Positions 1 to 9,792 of a stretch of 39,261 nucleotides of DNA are shown here, piece by piece. Under the pieces are notes generated by a model. That model was not told the DNA's origin and made no database searches. It saw nothing but the letters and a program-made list of their open reading frames with translations. This DNA comes from Caryophanales bacterium (GTDB lineage Bacteria; Bacillota_I; Bacilli_A; RF39; UBA660): assembly GCA_016282415.1 (NCBI GenBank), contig JAEEKO010000073.1, forward strand, positions 1 to 39,261. Reading direction: 5' to 3'. The position numbers and the translations under genes were made by a program. Positions within the stretch are counted from its first letter, which is position 1. Every line of letters starts with the position of its first letter.

Positions 1-864
1 GTTGAAATATTAAAACATTGGATGCCAGTTGAGTTATATGTGGGAGGTCCGGAACATGCTGTCGGTCATCTCATTTCTTCTCGTATTTGGAATAATTACT
101 TATATGATAAAGGATTATCTCCAGTAAAAGAACCGTTTAAAAAATTAGTTCATCAAGGAATGATTTTAGGATCTAATGGTATTAAAATGGGTAAACGTTT
201 CCCAGAATATGTTGTTAATCCATCTGATGTTGTTAGAGATTATGGTGCTGATACCTTAAGACTTTATGAAATGTTTATGGGGCCACTTGAAGCTTCTAAG
301 CCTTGGTCAAATCAAGGTGTTGAAGGTGCTCGAAAATTCCTTGATCGTGTATGGCGTTTAATAATTGAAGATAATAAAATTAGTGAAGAAGTAAATAAAA
401 ACTTAGAAGTGCCATATAATAAAATGGTTAAGAAAGTTACTAATGATTTTGAAGCATTATCATTTAATACTGCTATTTCTGAAATGATGGTATTTATTAA
501 TGCTTGTTATAAAGAAGAAGTATTAACTAAATCATATATTGAAGGTTTTGTTAAATTATTAAATCCAATTTGTCCACATATTACTGAAGAAATGTGGGAA
601 AAATTAGGACACAATAATACCATTGCTTATGAATCATGGCCAACATATGATGAAGCTAAAACCGTTGATGATGAAATCGAAATTGGGGTTCAAGTTAATG
701 GTAAATTAAGAGCTACTATTAAAGTAAGCGTTGATGAAGCTGAAGAATCATTAAAGGAAAAAGCTCTTTCTGAAGAAAACGTTAAGAAGTTTACCGAAGG
801 TAAAGAAATATTAAAAGTTATTGCTATTAAAGGTAAGATTGTTAATATAGTTGTAAAAGGTTAG
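1..864 (+). CDS. leuS: Leucyl-tRNA synthetase, C-terminal part (5' truncated by window edge)
   Basis: Frame is open from base 1 ([24 protein letters not shown]...); LeuRS catalytic region and anticodon-binding domain pattern; KMSKS-equivalent KMGKR. Confidence 0.95.
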   Translation, partial: VEILKHWMPVELYVGGPEHAVGHLISSRIWNNYLYDKGLSPVKEPFKKLVHQGMILGSNGIKMGKRFPEYVVNPSDVVRDYGADTLRLYEMFMGPLEASKPWSNQGVEGARKFLDRVWRLIIEDNKISEEVNKNLEVPYNKMVKKVTNDFEALSFNTAISEMMVFINACYKEEVLTKSYIEGFVKLLNPICPHITEEMWEKLGHNNTIAYESWPTYDEAKTVDDEIEIGVQVNGKLRATIKVSVDEAEESLKEKALSEENVKKFTEGKEILKVIAIKGKIVNIVVKG

Positions 865-886
865 TAGAAATACTAATCTTTTTTTG
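859..886 (+). terminator. Intrinsic terminator after leuS
   Basis: ggTTAGTA-gaaa-TACTAAtc followed by T7. Confidence 0.8.
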
Positions 887-932
887 ACAATTTTTTTATT
901 AAGTCTTTTTTATAATAAATTCGGTGATTAAA

Positions 933-1109
933 GTGAAGGTAAAACTGTTTGATGAATCCGATGAAATTGATTTACAAAACGCAATAAATTCGTTTTTAAA
1001 TAGTGGAACTTATGATATAATTGATATTAGGTATCAAGTTGCTATATCAATGACGCATGAAGAACAAATTTATTGTTTTTCAGCGATGGTGATATATCAT
1101 GAAGGTTGA
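933..1109 (+). CDS. Cse60-like small sporulation protein
   Basis: MKVKLFDESDEIDLQNAINSFLN...EEQIYCFSAMVIYHEG resembles Cse60; GTG at 933 preferred over 924 because GGTGAT SD (923-928) precedes it. Confidence 0.65.
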   Translation: MKVKLFDESDEIDLQNAINSFLNSGTYDIIDIRYQVAISMTHEEQIYCFSAMVIYHEG

Positions 1110-2757
1110 GTGGTTTAAAGTGAAAAAAAGTAGTTTTGTTGAAGGAACTATTATTGCAACATTAGCAATTGTTTTTACTAAATTATTAGGAATGTTATAT
1201 GTTATACCATTTTATGCAACTGTTGGTAAAATGGGTGGTGCTTTATATGCTTATGCTTATAACATTTATATTATTTTCTTAGATATTTCAACAGCCGGTA
1301 TTCCAACTGCAATGAGTAAGATTATTAATGAATATGATACTTTAAAATATAAAGACGCTAAATATCGAGCTTTTAAAATTGGTCGAAATATTATTCTTAT
1401 TATTTCCTTAATTGCCTTTTTAGTATTAATGATATTTGCACCATTAATTGCTAAAATGTTAATTGGTGATATGAAGGGTGGAAATTCAATTAGTGATGTA
1501 GCATTTACGATTCGTGCTGTTGCATTTGCGTTATTAGTTATTCCGTTCCTTGCTGTATCAAAAGGTTATTTACAGGGTCATAAAGTTATTAATATATCTT
1601 CAGTAAGTCAAGTAATTGAACAAATTGTTAGAATTGCGGTAATCTTAGTTGGTAGTTATGTTGTTTATAAAGTATTAGGATTACCACTTAAATATGCTAT
1701 TGGACTTGCTGTATCCGGTGCTTTCTTTGGTGGATTATTTGCGTACTTATATGTCTTTGTTAAGATGAAAGTTAATAAAAAACAATTAGATTTAACTGGT
1801 AATTTAACGAAAGATGATATTAGTAATAAGGAAATTGTTAAAAAGATTTTTAATTATGCCATTCCATTTATAATTATTAGTGCTTGCATGAGTATCTATA
1901 ATTTTGTGAATATGGTCTTTATTAATCGTACTTTAGCTTATTTAAATTATGATGCGAAGACAGTTGAGTATATTACGACATCAATTACCACATGGGCACC
2001 AAAGATTAGTATGATTATTACTTCTTTAGCAATGGGTATGACAATTAGTTTAATTCCAAATATTGTTGAAGCCTTTACATTAAAAAAATGGGATTTAGTT
2101 AATGAAAGATTTAATAAAGCCTTACAAATTATTATTTTTGTTAGTTTACCAGCATGTGTTGGAATTATGTTGCTAGCTAGACCGGTATGGACTATTTTCT
2201 ATGGAAGAGATGTTTTAGGATATCATATATTAACCGTTTGTATTATCGTACCATTAATTCAAAATGTATTTATGATTACCCAATCAACTTTACAAAGTTT
2301 AAACAAATTTAAAGCAGTTTATATTAGTACTATTTTAGGTTTAATACTAAATGCTTCTTTAGATATACCATTAATGATATTATTTGATAAGTTTGGATTA
2401 GCTTATGTTGGTGCTACAATTGCTACCATTGTTGGTTATAGTTTATCAATTGTAATTGCTCTTACTTTATTAAAGAAGGAACATCAACTACATTATGGTG
2501 CTACTTTCAAAATGACTTTAAAAACATTAATACCATTAGTTATTATGATTGCAACTGTAGTCGGATTAAAATTAGTTATTCCATATGTTGATGGTAAGTT
2601 ATATATAATTGGATATATTGCGGTTATTAGTGTTACGGGAGCATTAGTATATTTATTTGTTAGTTATAAAATGGGTATTTTAGAAAGTGCTTTTGGTAAA
2701 GAATACTTAAATAGAATCATGAAAAAACTTACCTTTGGTAAGCTTCAAATTAAATAA
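1099..2757 (+). CDS. Polytopic oligosaccharide/lipid II flippase family (MVF/MATE-like, YtgP/SpoVB type)
   Basis: 552 aa, many TM segments; N-terminal GTIIATLAIVFTKLLGMLYVIPFYATVG and STAGIPTAMSKI motifs. Confidence 0.85.
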   Translation: MKVEWFKVKKSSFVEGTIIATLAIVFTKLLGMLYVIPFYATVGKMGGALYAYAYNIYIIFLDISTAGIPTAMSKIINEYDTLKYKDAKYRAFKIGRNIILIISLIAFLVLMIFAPLIAKMLIGDMKGGNSISDVAFTIRAVAFALLVIPFLAVSKGYLQGHKVINISSVSQVIEQIVRIAVILVGSYVVYKVLGLPLKYAIGLAVSGAFFGGLFAYLYVFVKMKVNKKQLDLTGNLTKDDISNKEIVKKIFNYAIPFIIISACMSIYNFVNMVFINRTLAYLNYDAKTVEYITTSITTWAPKISMIITSLAMGMTISLIPNIVEAFTLKKWDLVNERFNKALQIIIFVSLPACVGIMLLARPVWTIFYGRDVLGYHILTVCIIVPLIQNVFMITQSTLQSLNKFKAVYISTILGLILNASLDIPLMILFDKFGLAYVGATIATIVGYSLSIVIALTLLKKEHQLHYGATFKMTLKTLIPLVIMIATVVGLKLVIPYVDGKLYIIGYIAVISVTGALVYLFVSYKMGILESAFGKEYLNRIMKKLTFGKLQIK

Positions 2758-3043
2758 TATACATATTATTAGAATCATCATCGGTATTAGAATAAAGCGT
2801 TGATGATTCTAATTTATTTATGCGTTCATTTAAGCGAGTGATGCTACGTTCGATTTTAGCAAATCTTGCTTCATAGTCAGAATACATATTATCATTATTA
2901 GGAGCCATATTAGGAATTATGTTAGGGTTAGGATAGTTTCCTTGATAAAAGTTGTTTGCTTCATTAAAACCATAACTATATGGGTTTGCAAAACTAGTCA
3001 TTTGATTATTAGATTGACTAAAGAAGCTATTACGATTTTTCAT
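2750..3043 (-). CDS. Small Asn/Tyr-rich protein with C-terminal coiled coil (possible coat-type protein)
   Basis: MKNRNSFFSQSNNQMTSFANPYSYGF...ARFAKIERSITRLNERINKLE; AGGAGGTAGAGTC SD before ATG at 3043. Confidence 0.55.
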   Translation of the reverse strand: MKNRNSFFSQSNNQMTSFANPYSYGFNEANNFYQGNYPNPNIIPNMAPNNDNMYSDYEARFAKIERSITRLNERINKLESSTLYSNTDDDSNNMYII

Positions 3044-3095
3044 GACTCTACCTCCTAATATTAAAATATGATAAATCAATAAAGAGGTGAATTAA

Positions 3096-3722
3096 ATGCG
3101 CTTAAGAAATTTAAAAAATAATAGTGAATTAATCAATAATTGCAACTTTTTAGTTAAAAGTCCTGATGAATATAAAGGCAAATGGAAAGAAAATTTTGTC
3201 AATAGTGAAAATCCAATTCATTTAGAAATTGGTATGGGTAAGGGTAAGTTCATTTATGAAATGGCTAAGAAATATCCAAATATTAATTTTATTGGACTAG
3301 AAAAATATGATAACGTTATGGCTCGAGCAATTAAAAAAATGCCTGAGATGTTACCTAATTTACTTTTAATTAATACGGATGCTTTAAATATAGCTAGTAT
3401 TTTTGATCATGAAATTAGTACGGTTTATTTAAACTTTTCAGATCCATGGCCTAAGAAAAGACATGCTAATCGTCGCTTAACTAGTGAAACTTTTTTAGCA
3501 ATTTATGATCATATTTTTAAAGACGAAAATATTATTATTCAAAAAACGGATAATATTCTATTATTTGGTTATTCTTTACAAAGTTTAAGCATGTATGGTT
3601 ATAAGTTCAAAGAAGTAACCTTGGATTTAGCAAATACCGATATTCCTAATGTAACTACGGAATATGAAGAAAAGTTTATGAATGAAGGAACTAAAATAAA
3701 TTATTTATATGCTATTAAATAG
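3096..3722 (+). CDS. trmB: tRNA (guanine-N7)-methyltransferase
   Basis: LEIGMGKGKFIYEMAKKYPNINFIGLEKYDNV and NFSDPWPKKRHANRRL motifs. Confidence 0.95.
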   Translation: MRLRNLKNNSELINNCNFLVKSPDEYKGKWKENFVNSENPIHLEIGMGKGKFIYEMAKKYPNINFIGLEKYDNVMARAIKKMPEMLPNLLLINTDALNIASIFDHEISTVYLNFSDPWPKKRHANRRLTSETFLAIYDHIFKDENIIIQKTDNILLFGYSLQSLSMYGYKFKEVTLDLANTDIPNVTTEYEEKFMNEGTKINYLYAIK

Positions 3723-3755
3723 ATTTATGGTATAATTTTTAGTAGAGGTTATAGT

Positions 3756-4391
3756 ATGAAAATAAGAAAAATATTACTAATTGTGATTAGTATCTTATTG
3801 GTTAGTGGTTGTTCAACTGTTAATCGTATGAGTTACCAAGAAATAATTAATAAAACTAAGAGCAGTAATAGTTTATCAAATGTAACAAGACGTGGTTATA
3901 AATATTACATTCCAAAGGGAATTAAATTAATTAACAACAAAGATTTTAATGAGATCTTAATGGATCAAGATAATGTCTATTATTTATATGTTGATGTTGT
4001 AAGTTATTACAATAATGTAAAATTTGATTATAAAATTAATAAGAATGCTTACTATAGTCAAAAATTAGATAATGGTTATTTAGAGATTAACAAAACCGAA
4101 GATAACAAATATCTCATTGAAATTATGGATAATTATGCTAAAATAGAAGTAATAGTTAATGAAAAAAATATTAAGAAAGCATTAACGTATAGTAATATTT
4201 TAATATCATCTGTTGATTATAAATATGACGTTTTAGATAACATGATGAAAGATGATTCATTTAATACATCAGAAATCGAATTTAATATCTTTAAAACGGT
4301 AGCTAGTGATTCTGATTTTGCAACATATGAAGAACAATATGGTCAATATAATGAAAATGATGATGTTAAAGATAGTGATTTAATAGAATAG
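3756..4391 (+). CDS. Putative lipoprotein of unknown function
   Basis: Signal peptide and lipobox ILLVSGCS; TATAAT (3731-3736) just upstream. Confidence 0.75.
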   Translation: MKIRKILLIVISILLVSGCSTVNRMSYQEIINKTKSSNSLSNVTRRGYKYYIPKGIKLINNKDFNEILMDQDNVYYLYVDVVSYYNNVKFDYKINKNAYYSQKLDNGYLEINKTEDNKYLIEIMDNYAKIEVIVNEKNIKKALTYSNILISSVDYKYDVLDNMMKDDSFNTSEIEFNIFKTVASDSDFATYEEQYGQYNENDDVKDSDLIE

Positions 4392-4401
4392 GATTGGTGT
4401 T

Positions 4402-5451
4402 ATGAAACTATTAGATAAATTAAAAGATATCTTATTTGATGAAGAAGAGGAAGAAGTAGAAGAAAACGTTGTTCCTAAAAAAGTTATTAAACATGAGGTA
4501 TCTGAAAAAGTTGAAAAGGTTGAAGAAAAAGTTGAAGAAGAAAAACCCGTTGATAATAATATCAATTTAGAAAATACTTTTAAATTTCCATTATTTGATG
4601 AACAAGAATTTGAAAGTACTAAACCTAAATCTATTCTTGAACCTAAGAAAAACTTTGGGTTAGATGAAATTGAAACTTATCGTAGCGAATTTCATCGTGA
4701 AGAGAAAAAGCCAATTAAGGAATTAAATGTTGAACCTGATTATGATGCGTTCTTAAGTGAAAAGCCAAAGGAAAAAGGTGTATTTAAACCATCACCAATT
4801 ATTTCACCAGTATATGGTATTTTAAATAAGAATTATGATAAAGATTCAATTCAAGATATTGGGGAATTAAATACAACAACTTTACCATCTAGTAAACCTA
4901 AAACTTTAAATGTAGATGATGTTCGTAAGAAAGCGTTTGGACAATTAGATAGTGAAATTAAATCAATTGAAGAATTAAATCCTACTAAAGTTACAATTAC
5001 AGAGATTATTACTAACCCAGATAATGATGATGATCGTATTCCAGATGTTTCGGATACGATGGAATTAAAACAAACTTTAACGGGGATTAGAGAAAACTTA
5101 GAAAACATTAGTGGTAAGATGGCAGATATTGAAACTAAGGTTGATAATCATTTTGAAACTGAAGATGAATTAGATAAGCCAAGAAATGCTGTTGAATTAT
5201 TAAATCAAATCGAAGATGAATTAGATAAAACATTAGAATTAAGAAAACAAGATTTAGAAGAAATTAAAGATGATTATCTAGATGATTTTGAAGATGTTAA
5301 ATATGATGATGTTGATGAAGTAGAAGATGCAATCGAAGAAAAAGTTGCTGATGAACCATCAAAAAATGATACTGATAATAGTGATGAATTATTTAATTTA
5401 ATCGATGCAATGTATGATAATACTGAAGATACAACTGATGAAACAGAATAA
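4402..5451 (+). CDS. Acidic, largely disordered protein with short SPIISPVYGILNKNY motif
   Basis: Glu/Lys/Asp-rich, coiled-coil C-terminal part, island SPIISPVYGILNKNYDKDSI. Confidence 0.7.
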   Translation: MKLLDKLKDILFDEEEEEVEENVVPKKVIKHEVSEKVEKVEEKVEEEKPVDNNINLENTFKFPLFDEQEFESTKPKSILEPKKNFGLDEIETYRSEFHREEKKPIKELNVEPDYDAFLSEKPKEKGVFKPSPIISPVYGILNKNYDKDSIQDIGELNTTTLPSSKPKTLNVDDVRKKAFGQLDSEIKSIEELNPTKVTITEIITNPDNDDDRIPDVSDTMELKQTLTGIRENLENISGKMADIETKVDNHFETEDELDKPRNAVELLNQIEDELDKTLELRKQDLEEIKDDYLDDFEDVKYDDVDEVEDAIEEKVADEPSKNDTDNSDELFNLIDAMYDNTEDTTDETE

Positions 5452-5473
5452 TTAATTAGAAAAGAGGATAAAA

Positions 5474-5782
5474 ATGGAAACACTACAAAACATATTACCA
5501 ATAATTATTGATTTTTTAATAATAATTATCTTAATAGTTGGCATAATATTAGGTATAAGAGCAATTATTACCATCGGTAAAGTTGATAAGATTGTTGATG
5601 ATGTTAATGATAAAGTTGAATCATTAAATGGATTCTTTTCAGTACTTGATTTTATAACTGATCGTATGTCATCAATTAGTGATATTTTCTTCGACGGAAT
5701 ATCAAGTTTGTTTGGTGGTTTTGTTGCTTCTCGAATTCGTCATCAAAAGAGAAAGGATGATCAAGAAGATGAAGAAGAGTAG
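5474..5782 (+). CDS. Small single-TM protein, DUF948-like
   Basis: N-terminal TM, VDKIVDDVNDKVESLNGFFSVLDFITDRM amphipathic region; adjacent to YtxH-like gene. Confidence 0.65.
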   Translation: METLQNILPIIIDFLIIIILIVGIILGIRAIITIGKVDKIVDDVNDKVESLNGFFSVLDFITDRMSSISDIFFDGISSLFGGFVASRIRHQKRKDDQEDEEE

Positions 5783-6251
5783 TGGTTGGGGCAAATTCTT
5801 TTTAGGAGCTGCCGTTGGTGCTGGGTTGGCCCTTTTATTCGCACCACAAAGTGGTAAAGAAACCAGAGCAATGTTATGGAATAAAATGGTATACCTAAAG
5901 AAAAAACTTGAAGAAATTGAACCTGAAGATGTTAAGAATAAAGCTATTGAAATAATGGATGATATTAAAACAACCTTAAGAGATTTAGATAAAGAAAAAG
6001 TAAAAGAAATAATTCAAGAAAAAAGCTTATATGCAATTGCTAAAGCTGATGAATTAATTACGCTTGCTAAAGAAAAAGGAACACCTGTGTTCCAAAAAGC
6101 AGCATATGATATTAAAGATAAAACTAGTGATGTATTAAAAGATGTTGCTAATAAATTAGATGAATCTAATGAAAAATCACCAGTTAAAAAAATTGCGACT
6201 AAGAAAACTACAACTAAGAAAGCAGTTAAGAAAAATGCAAGAACAGCCTAA
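5769..6251 (+). CDS. YtxH-like protein
   Basis: WGKFFLGAAVGAGLALLFAPQSGKETR; start reassigned to ATG 5769 inside the longer tracked ORF. Confidence 0.85.
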   Translation: MKKSSGWGKFFLGAAVGAGLALLFAPQSGKETRAMLWNKMVYLKKKLEEIEPEDVKNKAIEIMDDIKTTLRDLDKEKVKEIIQEKSLYAIAKADELITLAKEKGTPVFQKAAYDIKDKTSDVLKDVANKLDESNEKSPVKKIATKKTTTKKAVKKNARTA

Positions 6252-6552
6252 GAATTTCACAATGATTGATGAAGGCTTTACTTGCTTAGTATGTGGTAAG
6301 GAAGTTAAACCATTAAATTATTCAGCACGTGATCATTGCCCATATTGTTTATGTTCGTTACATGTTGATGTTAATCCTGGTGATCGTGCTTCCAATTGTC
6401 ATGGTATCTTAGAACCAATTGATATTGAAAAATATAAAGATACTTATAAAATAATTTATCGATGTAATAAATGTGGTTATCTTCATAAAAATAAAATTGC
6501 TAATGATGATAACTTTGATAAAATTTTAGAAATTATGAAAAGCAAAACATAA
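6235..6552 (+). CDS. RNHCP-domain zinc protein
   Basis: FTCLVCGKEVKPLNYSARDHCPYCLCSLHVDVNPGDRASNCHGILEP. Confidence 0.85.
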   Translation: MQEQPKNFTMIDEGFTCLVCGKEVKPLNYSARDHCPYCLCSLHVDVNPGDRASNCHGILEPIDIEKYKDTYKIIYRCNKCGYLHKNKIANDDNFDKILEIMKSKT

Positions 6553-6739
6553 TAAATGGTTTTGCTTTTTTATTGCTAAAATAATGTTATATGGCGGAGT
6601 TCATTGTAGTTAAATTAAATTTCCTGCTACTTATTCTGAAGCAACTTATGTTGGTACAAGATTAATTATTCATGAATCATTAATCTTTTTTTTGACATAA
6701 TTTTTAATCTTTATTAGATAAGATATACATGGTGATCTT

Positions 6740-7477
6740 ATGTATATCGAGTTAATCATTATATTAAACTATCTTTTTGATTTTATCTTATTATTTAGTG
6801 TAAATATGGTTTTAAAAAATAATATTTCATTAACTAGATTGAGTATTGGGGCCTTATCAGGAATCTTAACAATACCATTTATTTTTTTAAAAATACCTTA
6901 TTATATAACCATTGTTATTCGATTGTTATATGGTTTAGTTATGGTTATTGTTACTTTTAAATATAAGAATATTATTTATACAATTAAGAACTTGTTGTAT
7001 TTATATATGATTTCTACCATTATTGGTGGCTTTTTATACTATTTAAGCATCGAAATTAGTTATCAGGTATTCTTAATCGTTTTAGTACCTTTTTATCTTT
7101 ATTTGGTTTATTTTATGATTAAAAAAGAAGAACGTATACGATCTTATTCTTATAATGTTAAAGTAGCAATAAATAATAATGAAATTGCTTTAAAAGGTTA
7201 TTTAGATACTGGTAATGCGGTTAAAGATTATTTATTAAATAATAAAGTTATCATTGTTTCCAATGATGTTATTAGTAAATATTTAAATAATAATATTTTT
7301 TATTACTTAAATATTAAAACGGTCAGTGGTGAAGAGTTACTACGGTGTTATAAGGTTAATAAAGTAGAGATTAATAATAAAGTAATTAATAAATGTGTTG
7401 TGGGAGTTTCATCTCATTTTGACCATAATACCTTTGATGTATTAATACCATATTACTTAGAGGAGGATATATGTTAA
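6740..7477 (+). CDS. spoIIGA: Pro-sigma-E processing protease SpoIIGA
   Basis: N-terminal multi-TM region, C-terminal LKGYLDTGNAV aspartyl-protease-like motif, overlaps sigE. Confidence 0.85.
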   Translation: MYIELIIILNYLFDFILLFSVNMVLKNNISLTRLSIGALSGILTIPFIFLKIPYYITIVIRLLYGLVMVIVTFKYKNIIYTIKNLLYLYMISTIIGGFLYYLSIEISYQVFLIVLVPFYLYLVYFMIKKEERIRSYSYNVKVAINNNEIALKGYLDTGNAVKDYLLNNKVIIVSNDVISKYLNNNIFYYLNIKTVSGEELLRCYKVNKVEINNKVINKCVVGVSSHFDHNTFDVLIPYYLEEDIC

Positions 7478-8151
7478 GAAGATTAATTAATTATTTAAGA
7501 AGATTATTTAATAAATGCTTTTTTGTTGGTGCTACGGACAAATTACCACCACCACTAAGTCGCGATGAAGAATTACAATTATTAATTAAAAGTAAAAGTG
7601 GTGATGAAACTGCTACTAACAAACTGATTGAACATAATTTAAGATTAGTAGTTTACTTATCAAAAAAATATGAGAATACGGGTTATGACATTGAAGATTT
7701 AGTATCAATTGGATCAATTGGATTAATAAAAGGAATTAGTACTTATAAAATTGATAAGAATATTAAACTGGCGACTTATTGTTCAAGATGTATCAGTAAT
7801 GAAATCTTAATGTTTTTAAGAAAAAATAAGAATAAACGGGTTGAAGTTAGTTTAGAAGATGCACTGAATTATGATAGTGACGGAAATGAATTACATTTAG
7901 AAGATGTTTTGGGTAGTGACGAAAACATCGTTGAAGATGAAATTCTGCATAATTATGAAATTAGTTTATTAAAAAATGAATTATTAAAAATTAAGGGTCG
8001 CGATGGTAAAATAATTCGGATGCGCTATGGAATAAACTGTCCAAAAGAATATACGCAGAAAGAAGTCGCGGAGATTTTAGGAATTAGTCAATCTTATATT
8101 TCAAGAATTGAAAAAAAGATAATCCGATACTTAAAAAACTTGTTAAACTAA
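7471..8151 (+). CDS. sigE: Sporulation sigma factor SigE
   Basis: Basic pro-sequence then LPPPLS...NLRLVVYLSKKYENTGYDIEDLVSIGSIGLIKG; region 4 HTH. Confidence 0.92.
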   Translation: MLRRLINYLRRLFNKCFFVGATDKLPPPLSRDEELQLLIKSKSGDETATNKLIEHNLRLVVYLSKKYENTGYDIEDLVSIGSIGLIKGISTYKIDKNIKLATYCSRCISNEILMFLRKNKNKRVEVSLEDALNYDSDGNELHLEDVLGSDENIVEDEILHNYEISLLKNELLKIKGRDGKIIRMRYGINCPKEYTQKEVAEILGISQSYISRIEKKIIRYLKNLLN

Positions 8152-8161
8152 CAAGTTTTTA
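8133..8161 (+). terminator. Intrinsic terminator after sigE
   Basis: AAAACTTGTT-aaact-AACAAGTTTTT. Confidence 0.75.
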
Positions 8162-8205
8162 TTATGATATAATAAAAATGTTAAGTATAGTTGACAAATT
8201 TCCAA

Positions 8206-8231
8206 TTAAAGTTGGTAGCACGCAACTTTAA
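8206..8231. promoter_or_regulatory. Perfect 9-bp inverted repeat upstream of XRE gene (candidate operator)
   Basis: TTAAAGTTG-gtagcacg-CAACTTTAA between sigE terminator and XRE gene. Confidence 0.45.
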
Positions 8232-8268
8232 CAATAAGTATAATTAGAGTCATGAAAGAGGTGATATT

Positions 8269-8916
8269 ATGGACTTAGCTAATAAATTATTAGAACTAAG
8301 AAAAAAGAAAGGATTAAGCCAAGAAGAGGTAGCTGATACTTTAGGGGTATCAAGACAAACGGTAAGTAAATGGGAGACTGGTCAAAGCACTCCAGATTTT
8401 GATAAGATTCAACCATTATGTGAATTATATGAAATTAGTACTAACGAACTAATGAATGTTAATTATGATGCTCCTAAATTTGAAAAAGAAAATCAAAATA
8501 TTAAAAGAAAAAGAGCAGTGCTTTTAGTAATAGCAATTTTCTTATATATTACTTGTGTTATTCCAGTGATATTTACTGATGCTGGTTTAGATGAAATTGT
8601 TGGTATTACGATTATGTTTGTAATGGTTGCTTTTGCAACATGCTTAATTGTTTATCGTAGTGCGATGTATGGTGATCATAGTAATAAACCTAAAATGATT
8701 CCTAAAAATGAAACTAAAACTAATACGGTTTTTAAAGGAGTTTCTTCAGTACTAGGGATCTTAACGGTTATTATTTATTTATTAATTAGTTTCCTTACTG
8801 GAGCTTGGTACATTACTTGGATTATCTTCTTAATATTTGGATTAGTAAAAGCAATTATTAAACTATTCTTTATTTTGAATGGAGAGGAAGTAAAAGATGA
8901 AGACGACGAAAATTAG
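8269..8916 (+). CDS. XRE-family HTH regulator with C-terminal membrane domain
   Basis: LRKKKGLSQEEVADTLGVSRQTVSKWETGQSTPD HTH, then four hydrophobic segments. Confidence 0.88.
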   Translation: MDLANKLLELRKKKGLSQEEVADTLGVSRQTVSKWETGQSTPDFDKIQPLCELYEISTNELMNVNYDAPKFEKENQNIKRKRAVLLVIAIFLYITCVIPVIFTDAGLDEIVGITIMFVMVAFATCLIVYRSAMYGDHSNKPKMIPKNETKTNTVFKGVSSVLGILTVIIYLLISFLTGAWYITWIIFLIFGLVKAIIKLFFILNGEEVKDEDDEN

Positions 8917-9745
8917 TATTATTCTATTACTAGTATTATGTTTCATTTTAGTGATCGGACTTGGGGGAATCTTAACAGTTGGTATTTATAATCGTGATTT
9001 CTTAAAAAAACACTTTGTTATAAATCCAGATAAAAGAGTATTATATGATGATTATCAACCAAGTAATAAAATTGTAGTTGATACTGATACTTATGACGTA
9101 AATTTCTATTATCATGATGATGACCGTATTAAAATCACTGTAAAAGGTGCAGAAGATGATAATGCGGATATTTATACTAAAGATGATACTTTAAATATTA
9201 ATGTTAAATCAAAAGATCGTATTGGTATATTTGTATTTAACTTTATTAATAATAAGATTGATATTTATTTACCAAGAAATTATGATTTACCAATTAACAT
9301 TGTAGCACGTACTGGTGATGTTAAATTTAAAGAAGAAAGTAATAGTGTCTTTAATATTAAATTAACTACTGGTGATATTTACTTAAGAAACGCTAAAGAT
9401 AGTGATTTAAAAGTAACTACTGGTGATATTACAATTACCGAATCATTTAATACCGGATCACTTAAAACTACTACTGGTGAAATAAATGTTAACAAAGCTA
9501 CTGGTAGAATTGATTTTAAAACTACGACTGGAGATATTACGGTTAAGAAAATTGATTTAACTGATAACTCTAATATTAAAGCAACTACTGGTGATGTTAA
9601 GATTGATAAAGTAAATGATATTTATATTACTGCGGATTCAAGTACTGGTGATGTTAAGATTAAACATACTAATCGTTTCAGTAATGTTGAATTAAATATT
9701 AAAACATCTACAGGTGATATAACTACTGGTCAGTTAGATGCATAA
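8897..9745 (+). CDS. DUF4097-type beta-solenoid membrane-anchored protein
   Basis: N-terminal TM; repeated TTGDI/TGDVK units. Confidence 0.82.
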   Translation: MKTTKISIILLLVLCFILVIGLGGILTVGIYNRDFLKKHFVINPDKRVLYDDYQPSNKIVVDTDTYDVNFYYHDDDRIKITVKGAEDDNADIYTKDDTLNINVKSKDRIGIFVFNFINNKIDIYLPRNYDLPINIVARTGDVKFKEESNSVFNIKLTTGDIYLRNAKDSDLKVTTGDITITESFNTGSLKTTTGEINVNKATGRIDFKTTTGDITVKKIDLTDNSNIKATTGDVKIDKVNDIYITADSSTGDVKIKHTNRFSNVELNIKTSTGDITTGQLDA

Positions 9746-9749
9746 AAAC

Positions 9750-9790
9750 AATACTTCTTTCTCAATATAAAAAAGAGAAAGGGGTATTTT
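9750..9790 (+). promoter_or_regulatory. Terminator-like hairpin containing the sigG Shine-Dalgarno
   Basis: AATACTTCTTTCTC (9750-9763) pairs with GAGAAAGGGGTATT (9775-9788, two G-U pairs), then T-run; SD AAAGGGG at 9778-9784, start TTG 9793. Confidence 0.75.
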
Positions 9791-9792
9791 TT

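Noticed and set aside
140-240. LeuRS KMSKS replaced by KMGKR
   Set aside because: Looks like a tolerated lineage variant; surrounding sequence is normal LeuRS. Not enough to call unusual without an alignment.
4380-5501. Minus-strand ORFs 4380-4565, 4851-5108 and 5274-5501
   Set aside because: Antisense to the acidic ORF; Ser/Phe-rich products are the mirror of GAA/GAT codons, no SD.
9360-9730. Repeated ACTACTGGTGATATT-like DNA motif as a possible repeat array
   Set aside because: In-frame TTGDI units of the DUF4097 beta-solenoid; explained by protein structure.
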